Assembly (NCBI RefSeq): GCF_014202335.1 | Contig: NZ_JACHGP010000008.1 | Coordinates: 248,001 to 312,000 of the forward strand | Direction: 5' to 3' | Length of the DNA: 64,000 bases | Source: Mycobacterium sp. AZCC_0083 | GTDB taxonomy: Bacteria > Actinomycetota > Actinomycetes > Mycobacteriales > Mycobacteriaceae | The notes under the pieces: generated by a model | Seen by the model: only the letters and a program-made list of their open reading frames with translations | Told to the model about the DNA's origin: nothing | Database searches by the model: none | Shown here: positions 45,036 to 53,251 of the stretch, in pieces | Layout of the letters: each line of letters opens with the position of its first letter | Position numbering within the stretch: the stretch's first letter is position 1 | Position numbers and translations under genes: made by a program

Positions 45036-46643
45036 TTACGTACGGTGCCGAGCCACGGCTCGAGCGCGGCGGCGCAGGAGCAGCCGCCGCACGATGCGCA
45101 ACTGCCTGCCGTCCCGGCCGGGCGACCAGATCGCGACGAAGACCGCAGCGATGGCGATGACGATTGCCAGCACCAGAAGCGACGCGTCCATCGCGTGCAG
45201 GAAGGCACTCTGCGCGAGCTCGGCAAGCCGTGGCCCCTCCGGCCCGATCCGGCCGGAGACGGCGAGGGCCTCGGCGAGTGATCCGACGGCGGATTCACGT
45301 ACCTGCTCGGGAAACTGTGCGAGCGTCGGTGCGAGGGTGTTGGTGTACTGGGCGGCGAGCATCGAGCCTGCGACCGCGATGCCCAGCGCGGCGCCGACCT
45401 CTCGCGTCGTGTCGTTGACCGCCGACGCGACACCCTGCTTCTCGTCCGGCACGGCGCTCATGATGGCCGAAGTCGTTGGAGCCGTGCACAACCCGACCCC
45501 GGTGCTGGTGATGAGGAGCAGCCAGGTCAGGTCGAGGTACGACGACCCCACGTTGAGTGCGCGCATGCTGATCAGGCCCGCGGCGACGATCAAGAGGCCG
45601 ACCGACACCGTCACTCCCAGTCCCAGCCGCGGCAGGTACCAGCGTGAGGTGACGCTGAGGGCGACGACCGGCACCACAAGCGGCGCCAACGCCAGCGCCG
45701 TCTGTAGTGGGCTGTAGCCCATGACCAACTGGATGTACTGCATGACGACGTAGAAGAAGCCAAAGTTCGCGAAGAACAGGAACGTCACGCCGACCGAGCC
45801 GGTCGCGAAGTCGGGCCGTGAGAACAAGCGGACGTCCAGCAGTGGGAACCGCCGGCGCAACTCAACCACCGTGAACACCGCAGCCAACGTCAGGCCTGCC
45901 GCAATCGAAGCCCAGACGACGACGTCCGCCCATCCCCGTGCCGGCGCCTCGATCACGCCGAAGACGAAGGCCGCCATCGCCGATCCGATCAGCGCCGCGC
46001 CCGCCCAGTCGACCGGCGCGGTATCGTCGTCACGCGACGACGACACCGTGCAGGTGAGCACGAACAGGACTGCGCCTGCGCCGACGAACGCCCAGAAGAT
46101 CGACTGCCACGACCAGAAGTGCAGCAGGATTCCGGTCACCAGGAAGCCGATGACGGCGCCGGAACCCGCGACGCCCGCCCAGATCCCCACCGCCTTGGTG
46201 CGTTCGGCCCGTGGGTAGGCGGCGGTCAAGAGCGACAGCGTCGCGGGCATGACGAACGCCGCGCCTGCCCCGGCCACCGCCCTGGCGATGATCAGTTGCA
46301 CCGGGCTGTCGAGGAAGATCGGGACCAGCGAGGCGAGGGCGAAGATCGCCAGGCCAATGAGAAGGGCGCCGCGCCTGCCGTATCGGTCGCCGATCGCTCC
46401 TGCGGGCAGCAGCATGCAGGCGAGCGCCAGGGTGTAGCCGTCGACGATCCACGTCAGCTGAGACTGGGTGGCCGACGTCTCCCGCGCGAGGTCCGGCAGC
46501 GCGGCGTTGAGCGCCACCATGGACGAGATGACCAGCGAGACGCCGAGACAGGCCACCACTAGCAACCAGACGCGGGCACGCTTGGACAGAAGGGCGAGGC
46601 CGGGATCGATATCCTGATCGGACGGGACGAGGGTGTCGACCAT
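45036..46643 (-). CDS. MFS drug transporter, DHA2 (EmrB/QacA) type
   Basis: 535 residues, about 14 membrane helices. Signature MVALNAALPDLARETSATQSQLTWIVDGYTLALACMLLPAGAIGDRYGRRGALLIG with motif A (GDRYGRR) and the helix-1 D/A pattern of proton antiporters. Divergent from a TetR gene across a double operator, which makes TetR-controlled efflux likely. Substrate unknown. Confidence 0.92.
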   Translation of the reverse strand: MVDTLVPSDQDIDPGLALLSKRARVWLLVVACLGVSLVISSMVALNAALPDLARETSATQSQLTWIVDGYTLALACMLLPAGAIGDRYGRRGALLIGLAIFALASLVPIFLDSPVQLIIARAVAGAGAAFVMPATLSLLTAAYPRAERTKAVGIWAGVAGSGAVIGFLVTGILLHFWSWQSIFWAFVGAGAVLFVLTCTVSSSRDDDTAPVDWAGAALIGSAMAAFVFGVIEAPARGWADVVVWASIAAGLTLAAVFTVVELRRRFPLLDVRLFSRPDFATGSVGVTFLFFANFGFFYVVMQYIQLVMGYSPLQTALALAPLVVPVVALSVTSRWYLPRLGLGVTVSVGLLIVAAGLISMRALNVGSSYLDLTWLLLITSTGVGLCTAPTTSAIMSAVPDEKQGVASAVNDTTREVGAALGIAVAGSMLAAQYTNTLAPTLAQFPEQVRESAVGSLAEALAVSGRIGPEGPRLAELAQSAFLHAMDASLLVLAIVIAIAAVFVAIWSPGRDGRQLRIVRRLLLRRRARAVARHRT

Positions 46644-46674
46644 GGTCGGCGCGCTCCTTCACTGGGATATTTTT

Positions 46675-46709
46675 GAGACTAACAGTCTCGGTGCGGGACC
46701 GATAGTCTC
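46675..46709. promoter_or_regulatory. tandem TetR operators between the MFS and TetR genes
   Basis: GAGACTAACAGTCTC (46675-46689) is a perfect palindrome with 6-base arms. GGGACCGATAGTCTC (46695-46709) is a second copy with two changes, 20 bases on. The second covers TAGTCT, a likely -10 of the TetR gene. Confidence 0.72.
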
Positions 46710-46742
46710 GTTCTGAACGTCAGTCCGGAGATGAGGTACACG

Positions 46743-47408
46743 ATGACCGGCGGGCGAAGCGACCCGCGGCCGGCTCGGTCGCGGGCCCGGTTGCTCGATG
46801 CGGCGACGGCATTGCTCCGTTCGGGCGGCCCAGGCGCGGTGACCATCGACGCGGTGACTCGTAGCGCCAACGTCGCCAGGGCCACGCTGTATCGCCACTT
46901 CTCAAGTGCCAATGACCTTTTGGCTGCGTCGTTCGTAAGCCTCATACCGCCGCCGCCGATGCCGCCCGAGCATGGTTCGCTGCGGGAGCGGCTGACCGCG
47001 ATCGTGGTGGCATGGGCCGAATCGATCGCGGAGGCGCCCACCACTTTGACTGCGATGGCGTGGCTGTCGCTGGGGCCGGACATCGGGCACCTGCCGGACG
47101 CGCAGCACGGCGATGCGGGCAGTATCGAGATGCGCTCGCTGCGCGAACGCATCGCTCAGCAATACTCCGCGCCCTTCGACGTGATCTTCGAAGGCCCGCA
47201 GGCCGCCGCGGAACTCGAACCCGTCGACCGCACAATGGCACTCGCGCTGCTGATCGGCCCGCTGGCGTTCGGCAGGCTCAGCACCCTTGCCGACTTCGAC
47301 TACCGGAGCGTCGCAGTGGCCGCCGTCGACGCGTTCCTCAAGTGCTTTGCGAAGGACCCCGGCCCCGATGGCGTCAGCGCAGTGAGTAGCGAACCGGAAG
47401 GTGCTTGA
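46743..47408 (+). CDS. TetR-family regulator of the adjacent MFS pump
   Basis: 221 residues from the ATG at 46743, with GATGAGG six bases upstream. HTH: RARLLDAATALLRSGGPGAVTIDAVTRSANVARATLYRHFSSANDLLAA. C-terminal domain unassigned. Divergent from the pump and flanked by the operators above, so probably self-regulating. Its 3' end overlaps the convergent P450 gene by 35 bases. Confidence 0.88.
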   Translation: MTGGRSDPRPARSRARLLDAATALLRSGGPGAVTIDAVTRSANVARATLYRHFSSANDLLAASFVSLIPPPPMPPEHGSLRERLTAIVVAWAESIAEAPTTLTAMAWLSLGPDIGHLPDAQHGDAGSIEMRSLRERIAQQYSAPFDVIFEGPQAAAELEPVDRTMALALLIGPLAFGRLSTLADFDYRSVAVAAVDAFLKCFAKDPGPDGVSAVSSEPEGA

Positions 47409-48624
47409 GTCCGCCGACGAACGTGGTGGCGGAAAGCTCTGGCTCGCCTGCCAATTCGATCGAGTTCAGACGCGGGATCAGTTCCGCGAAGAGGCTGCTC
47501 ATCTCCATCCGGGCCAGCGCGGCACCCAGGCAGAAGTGCACGCCGTAGCCGAATGCCACGTGCTTGTTCGGATCGCGGCTCACGTCGAAGCGGAACGGGT
47601 CGTCGAAGACCTCCTCGTCGCGATTGCCCGAGACGTAGGCGAGATAAACCGACTCCCCCTTGGCGATGTCGACACCCCGCACCGTGGTGTCCGCGGTGGC
47701 GGTGCGCATGAATTCCTTGACAGGAGTGGCCCACCGGATCATCTCCTCGACCGCCGTACCCATCAATGCAGGATCACGTCGCAACCGGTCGAGCTCGCCG
47801 GGGTTCTGGATCAGGGCGAGCAGGCCGCCCGAGATCGCGTCCTTGGTGGTGTCGTGTCCGGCGCTGGCGACGATCACGTAGTAGGACGCGGTGTCTACGT
47901 CCGACAACGGTTCTCCGTCGATGTTGCCGTTGGCGATCGCCGAAGCCAGGTCATCGGTCGGATGCTCGCGCCGCGATGCCGTCAGCTTGGAGAAGTAGGT
48001 GAAGAAGTCGAGGAGCACGGCGAATTGCTCCTCGAGGGTGGCGCCGCGTTTGTACTCGTCGTCGTCGCCGCCGAACATCTCCTGGGTCAGCATGTGCATG
48101 CGGCCGAAGTCGGATTCTGGCAGGCCGAGCAGCGACATGATCACATAGAGCGGGAAGTCGACGGCGATGTCGGTGACGAAGTCGCATTGCGGCCCGATCT
48201 CGGCCATCTTGTCGACGTAGCGCTTTGCCAATTCGTCGACGCGTACCTTCAGGTCGCGCATGGCCCTTGGTCGGAACCAGTCGGCACCGATCGCCCGCAC
48301 CTTGCGGTGGTGCGGATCGTCCATGTGAATGAGCGTGCGCAGACCGATGCCTGCCTCGAGCTGCTGCTGGGACATGTCGTCGACTGCGGCGGTGGCGAGC
48401 AAGGGCCGCGGCTCGCTGATGAACAGATTGTTCTCGCGCTCGATCGCCATGATGTCGGCGTGTTTGGTGATTGCCCAGAACGGCCGGTACGGCGGATTAT
48501 CCACCCACGCAACGGGATTGTTCGCGCGCAGATGGGTAAGCGCCGCGTGCAGCCGGTCGTCGTCGGCGTAGGCCGAAGGGTCGGCAAGGACCTTGGCGGC
48601 GTCGTCCACCGTGGGCGTGCTCAT
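47374..48624 (-). CDS. cytochrome P450
   Basis: 416 residues, soluble bacterial class. I-helix ASAGHDTTKDAISGGL, ExxR in VEEMIRWATPVKEFMRT (EEMIR), and the heme loop FGYGVHFCLGAALARMEM with the ligand Cys. The N-terminal half (WAITKHADIMAIERENNLFISEPRPLL) resembles mycobacterial sterol/lipid P450s such as the CYP124/125/142 neighbourhood, but the subfamily cannot be named by eye. Needs ferredoxin and a reductase; the reductase at 34019 is one candidate. Confidence 0.93.
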   Translation of the reverse strand: MSTPTVDDAAKVLADPSAYADDDRLHAALTHLRANNPVAWVDNPPYRPFWAITKHADIMAIERENNLFISEPRPLLATAAVDDMSQQQLEAGIGLRTLIHMDDPHHRKVRAIGADWFRPRAMRDLKVRVDELAKRYVDKMAEIGPQCDFVTDIAVDFPLYVIMSLLGLPESDFGRMHMLTQEMFGGDDDEYKRGATLEEQFAVLLDFFTYFSKLTASRREHPTDDLASAIANGNIDGEPLSDVDTASYYVIVASAGHDTTKDAISGGLLALIQNPGELDRLRRDPALMGTAVEEMIRWATPVKEFMRTATADTTVRGVDIAKGESVYLAYVSGNRDEEVFDDPFRFDVSRDPNKHVAFGYGVHFCLGAALARMEMSSLFAELIPRLNSIELAGEPELSATTFVGGLKHLPVRYSLR

Positions 48625-48653
48625 GACGTCTCCTCATCGCGCGGATCTAGGAA

Positions 48654-48667
48654 TTGACGGGTGTCAA
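48654..48667. promoter_or_regulatory. palindrome upstream of the P450 gene
   Basis: TTGACGGGTGTCAA, 5-base arms and 4-base centre, 30 bases before the P450 start and between it and the divergent esterase gene. Looks like a TetR-type operator; regulator unknown. Confidence 0.5.
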
Positions 48668-48739
48668 GTCCGAGTGTAAATGCGACGCTACGCCGTCGCG
48701 GCCCGATTGCGCCGATTCGGGATCAGTAGGCTCGGCCTG

Positions 48740-50344
48740 ATGCAGCCCGCAACCTCCCGGCGGATCGGCCAGAGCCTGATGAGGCTGGTCGCCGTGGTCA
48801 TGCTGCTGCTGGTCGGCTGCGGCAAGGGCGACGGTGCCGTACCCGCTCCGACGACTCCGAGTGACCCGGCCGTCGTGCAGACTGCATCGGGAAGCGTGCG
48901 CGGCGTCGTCGCGCCCGACCATCGACTGTTCGCCGGAATTCCCTACGCTGCCCCGCCCGTCGGCCCGCTGCGGTGGCAGCCGCCGGCACCCGCGCCGCCA
49001 TGGCCGGGAGTGCGCGACGCCACCCGACCGGGTCCCCGCTGCATGCAGGACAGCACCGATCTGGAGCTCGGGAGACATACCGACGAAGACTGCCTCTCGC
49101 TCAACGTCTGGACGCCGCCGCCCGCGCCGGACGAGCGGCGACCGGTGATGGTGTGGATCCACGGCGGCTCGTTCGTCAACGGCAGCGGCGGGATCTACAA
49201 CGCGCGCTGGTTAACAACCCGCGGCGACATCGTCGTCGTCACCATCAACTACCGGCTCGGTGCCCTTGGCTTCCTCGCCCATCCGGCACTCGGCCCGAAG
49301 GGTGACGTCGGCAACTACGGACTGGCCGACCAGCAGGCTGCGCTGCGCTGGGTGCGCGACAACATCGCGAAGTTCGGCGGGGACCCGGACAAGGTGACGA
49401 TCGCCGGTGAATCGGCGGGTGCCATGTCGGTGTGCGATCACCTCGTCGCGCCCGGATCGGCCGGGCTGTTCCGCGCGGCGATCCTGCAGAGCGGACCGTG
49501 CCAGGCGCAGCTCGCCCTACCCGAGGCGCAGCGGGCCAGCCTCGACTATGCGCGTCAGGCCGGCTGCGGCGATCCGGTGACGGCCGCTGTCTGCCTGCGC
49601 GCGTTGCCGGCCGACGAGCTACGAGAACCGGTGTGGTACTACGGCATCGGCGACGACAGGCTGAGCGGGCCGGTTACCGGGACGGCCACCTTGCCGGTGG
49701 ATCCGATGACGGCGATCGCCAGGGGCGAGGCCGCGAAGGTGCCGGTCGCGATCGGCACCAACCGCGACGAGTTCACGTTGTTCGTCGCGCTGCAGTACCT
49801 ACGTGGCAAGGAGTTGACACCCACGCGGTACCCGCATCAGTTGTCCGGCACGTTCGGCGCCGACGCCGGTGCGGTGGCGGCTCACTATCCACTCGACCGG
49901 TACGGCGGCAGCGCATCGTTGGCGTACTCAGCCGCGGTGACGGACAGCACGTTCGCGTGCGTGGCCGATCGGATCGGTGAGTCGCTGGCCGCGCACGGTC
50001 CCGTCTACGCCTACGAGTTCAACGACCGCAATCCGCCAACGCCGGATCCATTGCGTACCTTGCCCTTTCCCGTTGGGGCCAGTCACTCGCTGGAACTGCG
50101 CTACCTCTTCGACATCGGCGGCGCGCCTGCGCTGGATCCAGCGCAACAGGTGCTGTCGGATCGGATGATCGACTATTGGAGTGAGTTCGTCACCACGGGC
50201 GCCCCTTACGTCGCCAATCAACCGGACTGGCCGCAACTCGGCAACGCTGACAACCGGTTGTCTCTGCAGCCCGGCGATCTCACGGTGATCACCGACTTCG
50301 ACCGGACCCATCAGTGCCCGTTCTGGGCGAGCCTGCAGAGGTGA
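48740..50344 (+). CDS. type B carboxylesterase, lipoprotein
   Basis: 534 residues from the ATG at 48740. A TAGGCT (48727-48732) seven bases before it would make the message leaderless, which supports this start. Lipobox VMLLLVGCGKG. Catalytic parts: GRHTDEDCLSLNVWTP, VMVWIHGGSFVNGSG (oxyanion), TIAGESAGAMSV with the nucleophile Ser, and VGASHSLELRYLF with the His. Esterase on the outer face of the membrane; substrate unknown. A SnoaL-like gene follows after three bases. Confidence 0.9.
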   Translation: MQPATSRRIGQSLMRLVAVVMLLLVGCGKGDGAVPAPTTPSDPAVVQTASGSVRGVVAPDHRLFAGIPYAAPPVGPLRWQPPAPAPPWPGVRDATRPGPRCMQDSTDLELGRHTDEDCLSLNVWTPPPAPDERRPVMVWIHGGSFVNGSGGIYNARWLTTRGDIVVVTINYRLGALGFLAHPALGPKGDVGNYGLADQQAALRWVRDNIAKFGGDPDKVTIAGESAGAMSVCDHLVAPGSAGLFRAAILQSGPCQAQLALPEAQRASLDYARQAGCGDPVTAAVCLRALPADELREPVWYYGIGDDRLSGPVTGTATLPVDPMTAIARGEAAKVPVAIGTNRDEFTLFVALQYLRGKELTPTRYPHQLSGTFGADAGAVAAHYPLDRYGGSASLAYSAAVTDSTFACVADRIGESLAAHGPVYAYEFNDRNPPTPDPLRTLPFPVGASHSLELRYLFDIGGAPALDPAQQVLSDRMIDYWSEFVTTGAPYVANQPDWPQLGNADNRLSLQPGDLTVITDFDRTHQCPFWASLQR

Positions 50345-50347
50345 GAC

Positions 50348-50701
50348 GTGCCGACTCCTGATCCGCAGGACTTCGCCGCTGCATGGGTGCAGGCGTGGAA
50401 CGACCACGATGTCGAAGCGGTGCTCGCGCACTTCCACGATGACGTGCTGTTCAGTTCGCCGGTCGCGGCGCGACTGCTGCCCGACACCGGGGGAGTGGTG
50501 CGGGGCAAGGCCGCGCTGCGCGACTACTGGGTGACCGCGCTTGGTCTGCTACCGGATCTGCACTTCGAGCTGATCGACGTCTACCGGGGTGAGTCGCTTC
50601 TGGTGATCAATTACCGCAATCACCGCGGCGAGTCGGTGAACGAGGTGCTGATCTTCGACGGGGATCTCGTCCGCGAGGGCCACGGCACCTACTTGAACTA
50701 A
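50348..50701 (+). CDS. SnoaL/NTF2-like protein
   Basis: 117 residues. Alpha+beta cone fold: FAAAWVQAWNDHDVEAVLAHFHDDVLFSSP at the start and INYRNHRGESVNEVLIFDGDLVREGHGTY at the end. GTG start three bases after the esterase stop, so cotranscribed. Family members are isomerases, cyclases or small binding proteins; no function can be given. Confidence 0.85.
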   Translation: MPTPDPQDFAAAWVQAWNDHDVEAVLAHFHDDVLFSSPVAARLLPDTGGVVRGKAALRDYWVTALGLLPDLHFELIDVYRGESLLVINYRNHRGESVNEVLIFDGDLVREGHGTYLN

Positions 50702-50747
50702 CCGCCGAAGGCGGGGGTCACCCAGACGGTGGTGTCTCGAGAATTGC

Positions 50748-50864
50748 TCCGCAGAAAAGTGTGGGAATTGGTGTGGCTGGTTGCTCCTAGCTGTTGAACG
50801 CGGCCCACCCAGGGGCCGCGACAGCCTCGAGGAGATCACCATGAACAGCTCGACCACCCGCAAG
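50748..50864 (+). repeat. duplicated leader, copy 1
   Basis: Sequence from TCCGCAGAAA through the start of the secreted protein gene. It is closely matched by 52391-52505 (about 80% identity by eye), including TGTGGGAATTGGTG, TCGCTCCTAGCTG-like text and GGGCCGCGACAG. Holds the promoter and ribosome site of the downstream gene. Confidence 0.75.
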
Positions 50865-51188
50865 CTGACCCGCTTCCAGTACGCCGCGACGCTCGTCGGC
50901 GCACTGGCCATCGTCGCCCTCGCCCCGGCGACCGCCCACGCCCAGCCCGTCGGGTCCAATGGTGCCGACGGCGGATGCCACTACACCGACAAGGATGGCT
51001 ACGACATCCCGATCGACGACGGCCAGGGTGTCATCGTCGACGGGAAGACCGTCACCTGCAGCGGCGGAGTCATCACTGTCAGCGCCGCGCCGAGTCGCAA
51101 CGTCGGCCCCAAGAAGCCGGTCGTGAACCAAACGCTCCAGAAGCTCCCGGTGCTGAACCGGAGCGCGGCTGCCACGACAACCCCCTGA
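50841..51188 (+). CDS. small secreted protein
   Basis: 115 residues. Sec signal peptide ending ATAHA-QPVG; mature 80 residues with two Cys (GGCHYTDKDGY and VTCSGGV), likely one disulfide, and a Thr/Ala/Lys tail. GAGGAG ribosome site. No family recognised. A leader and first codons copy lies at 52391-52505. Followed by a terminator. Confidence 0.78.
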   Translation: MNSSTTRKLTRFQYAATLVGALAIVALAPATAHAQPVGSNGADGGCHYTDKDGYDIPIDDGQGVIVDGKTVTCSGGVITVSAAPSRNVGPKKPVVNQTLQKLPVLNRSAAATTTP

Positions 51189-51203
51189 AGCCCGATCGCA
51201 GTC

Positions 51204-51240
51204 AGTCGGCCCGTCACCGAGAGAGGTGGCGGGCCGACTT
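51204..51240 (+). terminator. terminator after the small secreted protein gene
   Basis: Stem AGTCGGCCCGTCACC / GGTGGCGGGCCGACTT, 14 of 15 pairs, loop GAGAGA, 16 bases after the stop. Confidence 0.75.
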
Positions 51241-51256
51241 CCATGATTGTGCAGTG

Positions 51257-51490
51257 TCAGGAATTGCTCACTAGCCTTGCTGTTTTGCCTTTCACGTTGA
51301 CGACATGCGTTTGGTGGAGCTCTTGGAGGTGCTCGACGGTGGTGACGTATTCGGGTAACTCAACTTCGTGTACCCGTTGGCCATCGAGCGCTTCGAAGCC
51401 GAACTGCACTTTCGTCTCAGGCACGTCGTCCGGATGCGGGCCGGTCGCGATGATTTGACCGCTGTCGTCGGTCACAATGAGTCGTTTCAT
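51257..51490 (-). CDS. small protein of unknown family
   Basis: 77 residues, soluble, no signal peptide. Beta-like start (MKRLIVTDDSGQIIATGPH) followed by FEALDGQRVHEVELPEY and a short helix THVVNVKGKTARLV. Ten bases after the neighbouring 95-residue gene, so cotranscribed. Base composition is visibly lower in G+C than surrounding genes. Function unknown. Confidence 0.65.
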   Translation of the reverse strand: MKRLIVTDDSGQIIATGPHPDDVPETKVQFGFEALDGQRVHEVELPEYVTTVEHLQELHQTHVVNVKGKTARLVSNS

Positions 51491-51500
51491 GTCATCTCCT

Positions 51501-51788
51501 CTAGCTCAGTTTGCCGAGTTGCATTCGGAATGCGGCCGCACCCGAGCCGTTGCTTTCCGCGCGCAGGTTTGTCCCGTAGAGGAGGCCGTCGCCGCCCACC
51601 TGACTGGACCATTCCATTGTGTTCTCGGTGGCAACGATGCGGCCCGCCACGGTGAAGACGGCTGACGGAAAGGGAAAGCCGACTGGGTAGTTCGCGTCTC
51701 CGCCCGACCAGGTAATTCGTGTCGATTGGCCAGGACTTAAGGTGAAGTTCGTTAACGGATTGTTGTTTGCGCCGATGATGTAGGACAT
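51501..51788 (-). CDS. small beta-rich protein of unknown family
   Basis: 95 residues, no signal peptide. Short beta segments: NFTLSPGQSTRITWSGG, FPSAVFTVAGRIVATENTMEWSSQVGGDGLLYG, ending in AFRMQLGKL. Might be a single beta-sandwich, lectin-like by look only. First gene of a two-gene unit with the 77-residue frame; also lower in G+C. Function unknown. Confidence 0.65.
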   Translation of the reverse strand: MSYIIGANNNPLTNFTLSPGQSTRITWSGGDANYPVGFPFPSAVFTVAGRIVATENTMEWSSQVGGDGLLYGTNLRAESNGSGAAAFRMQLGKLS

Positions 51789-52012
51789 CCATCCCCCTTG
51801 GGATTCGGGCCACGCCCTGACGGCTGGGCCGCGGTCACAGGTTGCTTTACGCGCGAACCGTATGCACGCGTAGTTGACTACTCGACTCGCCCGGCACCCA
51901 TAAATCGGCCAGCAGGAGGGTGGCGGGCCGAACTGTTCGTCATGTCAGGCGGTGCCCGCGATTTAGTGCTGAGTCGCGTTTGAGGGTCTGTGTTTCGGGG
52001 CATCATCAACTC

Positions 52013-52249
52013 ATGCGAAGTCTTCTACGCCGCTCGACCATCGCCGCCGTTGCAGCCGCTCCCATCGCTGCTGCCGTGTCGCTGTTCAGCGTTGGGATCG
52101 GCTCTGCAGAGCCACTTAACTGCGTGAACGGGCAATTCTGGGATCCGATCACCAACACCTGCCAGACGCCGCGTCCGGCGGACAACTGTGCACCCGGTGA
52201 GTACTGGAACGCGTTGTCCAATGTCTGCCGACCGCTGGGTCAGCTCTGA
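52013..52249 (+). CDS. small secreted Cys-repeat protein
   Basis: 78 residues. Signal peptide ending near GSAEP; then two repeats CVNGQFWDPITNTC and CAPGEYWNALSNVC, each with Cys at both ends and a conserved Gly-x-(F/Y)-Trp. This looks like a chitin-binding-type or EB-like small disulfide unit. Start from the ATG at 52013. No operon partner seen. Confidence 0.75.
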   Translation: MRSLLRRSTIAAVAAAPIAAAVSLFSVGIGSAEPLNCVNGQFWDPITNTCQTPRPADNCAPGEYWNALSNVCRPLGQL

Positions 52250-52270
52250 CCTGCTCGTAGGAGCACTGGT

Positions 52271-52328
52271 CCGCCGCGTTGCACGAGGCGATGGCGTGCA
52301 CGGTGTGTAGATGGTTGTGCACGAAGAA
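52271..52328 (-). pseudogene. fragment of a DUF4442 gene
   Basis: 58 bases with only two differences from 52995-53052 inside the intact DUF4442 gene. In the matching minus frame it encodes FFVHNHLHTVHAIASCNAA, the most conserved part of that protein. Flanks do not match, so this is a remnant. Confidence 0.8.
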
Positions 52329-52390
52329 TGTCAGGTTGTAGCCACAGTCGTCGCGGACTGCCTTGGGCCGACATGTTGATCAAAGATTGA

Positions 52391-52505
52391 TCCGCAGAAA
52401 TACTGTGGGAATTGGTGCGACTGGTCGCTCCTAGCTGATGAACGCAGCCCACCTAGGGCCGCGACAGTCCCCCAGGAAATCACGATGAACGGCTCGAACC
52501 GCAAG
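52391..52505 (+). repeat. duplicated leader, copy 2
   Basis: Matches 50748-50864, including the first codons of the downstream gene (MN-S-RK). Identity falls off after codon 7, where the two genes diverge completely. Confidence 0.75.
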
Positions 52506-52670
52506 GAAAAAACCTGGAAGAAACTTCTCGGGATGGCCGCTGCAGCGGTCCTGACCCTCGTTTTGGGGGCCGAGACAGGGGGTGGCGTTGACCTCGCAGA
52601 CTGGCCGGGGCGGGGAGGCGAGAAGGACCCTGCGGGCGGAGAGCCGAACCCGGAGAGCGAAATTCTGTGA
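52485..52670 (+). CDS. short protein sharing its leader with the secreted protein at 50841
   Basis: 61 residues (MNGSNRKEKTWKKLLGMAAAAVLTLVLG...). It has a basic start and a hydrophobic helix like a signal peptide, then an unrelated acidic/Gly/Pro tail ending ESEIL. The leader and first codons are copied from the gene at 50841 but the rest is not. May be a recombinant gene under a borrowed promoter or a decaying copy. Confidence 0.5.
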   Translation: MNGSNRKEKTWKKLLGMAAAAVLTLVLGAETGGGVDLADWPGRGGEKDPAGGEPNPESEIL

Positions 52671-52749
52671 ACCCTAGGGGAGTAGTGCGGTCATAGAACG
52701 AAGTTCGGCCCCCGTCGCGAGGGTGGCCGAGCCGAAACTGGTTGGCATC

Positions 52750-53223
52750 TCAGGCCGGCGTCACCCAGGTGGTGATGTCGGCGTGCACGACTTCGGTGCC
52801 GGAGCGGTCGACGATGCTGACCGGCACGGTGATCTCGGTGCCTTCGCGGATTGCGTCGAAGTCCGGCGGATCGAGGCGGGCGGTGGCGCGCAGCGATGTG
52901 GTCGCCTTCGCGAGGTATTGCACGTTCATCGCCTTGGGGATCCAGCGGTGAGTGGTCGGCACGGTCGCCTCCATCAGCATGCCCATGGCAATCTCCGCCG
53001 CGTTGCAAGAGGCGATGGCGTGCACGGTGTGTAGGTGGTTGTGCACGAAGAACCACTTGGGCACGTCGACCTCGGCGATGCCCGGCTCCATGCGCCGGAC
53101 ATGTGGAAGTACCGAGGCGAAGTAGGGCACCCGTGCCATCGCCGCGACGGAGAACAACCGGCTACCCAGGGGGCGGTCGGACAATTGCTTCCAGGCGCGA
53201 TACGTCGAGCTCTGCGTCGTCAT
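52750..53223 (-). CDS. DUF4442 hotdog-fold (thioesterase-like) protein
   Basis: 157 residues from the ATG at 53223. Hotdog domain with the segment FVHNHLHTVHAIASCNAAEIAMGMLMEATVP, resembling PaaI/YiiD-type acyl-CoA thioesterases. Probably acts on acyl-CoA. A perfect palindrome sits just before the start. M. tuberculosis has similar small proteins of unknown function. Confidence 0.85.
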   Translation of the reverse strand: MTTQSSTYRAWKQLSDRPLGSRLFSVAAMARVPYFASVLPHVRRMEPGIAEVDVPKWFFVHNHLHTVHAIASCNAAEIAMGMLMEATVPTTHRWIPKAMNVQYLAKATTSLRATARLDPPDFDAIREGTEITVPVSIVDRSGTEVVHADITTWVTPA

Positions 53224-53231
53224 GACCGCTA

Positions 53232-53251
53232 ATCTTACTCTGGAGTAAGAT
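53232..53251. promoter_or_regulatory. palindromic operator upstream of the DUF4442 gene
   Basis: ATCTTACTCTGGAGTAAGAT, perfect 9-base arms with a two-base centre, nine bases upstream of the ATG. TetR-type operator shape; the regulator is not in the window. Confidence 0.7.
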
